Below are positions 5,051 to 5,829 of a stretch of DNA of 5,829 bases, piece after piece. The number at the start of each line of letters is the position of its first letter. Positions within the stretch are counted from its first letter, which is position 1. A model generated the notes under the pieces. It saw only the letters and a program-made list of their open reading frames with translations, was not told the origin of the DNA and did not search any database. This stretch comes from Actinomycetota bacterium (GTDB lineage: Bacteria; Actinomycetota; Acidimicrobiia; Acidimicrobiales; Ilumatobacteraceae). Where the stretch lies: assembly GCA_026393655.1 (NCBI GenBank), contig JAPKZT010000029.1:1-5829 (forward strand), given 5' to 3'. A program made the translations under genes and the position numbers.

Positions 5051-5092
5051 GGTGAAGTAGTGTCTTTTCAAGTAACAAGAAATCGGGGTGTG

Positions 5093-5829
5093 ATGAGTCT
5101 TCAAGTTGAACATGTCAGTCGGCTTACTGATGTGCTTCAACCTGTCGTTGATTATCTTTGTCAGCCTGTTGATCTGTTCGCAAAACAGCACATTGTTGTG
5201 CCAACCGCCGGCGTAAAGGCATGGCTGATGTCAGAAGTTGCCAAACAACTTGGCACGAGCGGCATCGGCAAGACCGACGGCGTTATCGCCAACGTTGAGA
5301 TCGACTTTCCTGGTTCGCTAACAAAGTTTCTCAAACCAAATGTTTCTGATGAGAACGACCAGTGGCTCATAGAAAACCTGATGTTTCATGTGCTCGATGT
5401 AATTTCGACAGACGCACAGTATGAAGATTTAATCAAGCGGTCAGGCGGTCAGTTGATTGCTGCGCGCGCAATCGCCGATCGATTTGATCGCTACCACGTT
5501 CGTCGCCCTGCAATGATTCGCCTCTGGGAGCAGGGCAAGCCCGCGGTCAGCCCAACCGCGCACAACCCGAATGCCAAACAACTCAACGCCACTGATATGT
5601 GGCAATTCGAATTGTGGAGTGCAGTTCGAAAACGCATTGGCCAACCGAGCCCGGCCGCGCGAAAGCCAGAATTGTCTGCGAAAACTCCGAAACAGATTTT
5701 GGTGGTCGGGTTTCAGTCGCTAAGCCCTGGGCAAATTGATGCACTATTGCAACTCAAAGAACATGTTGAGATTCGAGTTGTGTTGGTTCATCCGTCGCCG
5801 GCGATTTCGAAAAAGTGGGCGGTGGCGGC
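5093..5829 (+). CDS. recC: RecC, exodeoxyribonuclease V gamma subunit (5' part)
   Basis: The first 245 residues are present and the gene runs off the right edge; full RecC proteins are about 1,050-1,150 residues. Family signatures of the N-terminal, inactive helicase-like domain are visible in order: IVVPTAGVKAWLMSEVAKQLG (34-54), GVIANVEIDFPG (63-74), ADRFDRYHVRRPAMIRLW (128-145) and QILVVGFQSLSPGQIDALL (201-219). In RecBCD, RecC holds the other two subunits, splits the duplex and reads the Chi sequence during double-strand-break repair and destruction of foreign linear DNA. ATG 5093 is chosen because GGGG (5085-5088) lies just upstream and MSLQVEHVSRL matches the usual short N-terminus. GTG 5090 is a near alternative. 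The frame is open back to 5015, but that extension lacks family features. The recB and recD genes would be expected downstream, outside this window. Confidence 0.87.
   Translation, partial: MSLQVEHVSRLTDVLQPVVDYLCQPVDLFAKQHIVVPTAGVKAWLMSEVAKQLGTSGIGKTDGVIANVEIDFPGSLTKFLKPNVSDENDQWLIENLMFHVLDVISTDAQYEDLIKRSGGQLIAARAIADRFDRYHVRRPAMIRLWEQGKPAVSPTAHNPNAKQLNATDMWQFELWSAVRKRIGQPSPAARKPELSAKTPKQILVVGFQSLSPGQIDALLQLKEHVEIRVVLVHPSPAISKKWAVA

Overview
The window most resembles an aquatic actinomycetote, perhaps Acidimicrobiia. This is inferred from mid-range base composition, a secreted protein ending in a Lys-rich two-cysteine tail of a kind I associate with such bacteria, start codons placed 5-7 nt after a TAnnnT box (leaderless transcripts), and a recC-type gene. 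No marker gene fixes the taxon. No tRNA, rRNA, CRISPR array, transposase or phage gene was seen.

Layout: the left edge holds the tail of an unrecognised + strand gene (1-147). A 41-residue zinc-ribbon protein lies on the - strand (285-410), divergent from a secreted five-bladed beta-propeller protein (554-1651). A flavodoxin-fold NADPH-dependent FMN reductase follows (1773-2351). Its conserved N-terminus lies upstream of every ATG/GTG/TTG, so an ATT start at 1773 is proposed. It converges, with overlapping stop codons, on the C-terminal half of a VOC/glyoxalase-like gene (2348-2569, -) that lacks its 5' half and adjoins the 3' end of a phytanoyl-CoA dioxygenase-type gene (2560-3408, -). Divergent from that gene is a cupin (3573-3932, +) whose stop overlaps the TTG start of a cysteine-rich lipoprotein (3926-4726). 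Then come a 38-residue membrane peptide (4806-4922), a coding-like out-of-phase stretch (to 5014), and the first 245 codons of recC (5093 to the edge).

How they fit together: this is a mosaic of short transcription units, not one pathway. The only likely co-translated pair is cupin plus lipoprotein. RecC would be the gamma subunit of RecBCD, whose partner genes would lie beyond the right edge. The flavin reductase, dioxygenase, VOC remnant and cupin are all small redox or metal-centre families, but nothing shows a shared substrate.

No clear new multi-gene system is visible. The items most worth checking are the reductase with no standard start codon, the repeated leaderless promoter geometry, the C-terminal tail of the secreted propeller, the decapitated VOC gene and the possible frameshift after the small membrane peptide. 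No gene-free stretch exceeds 300 bases.
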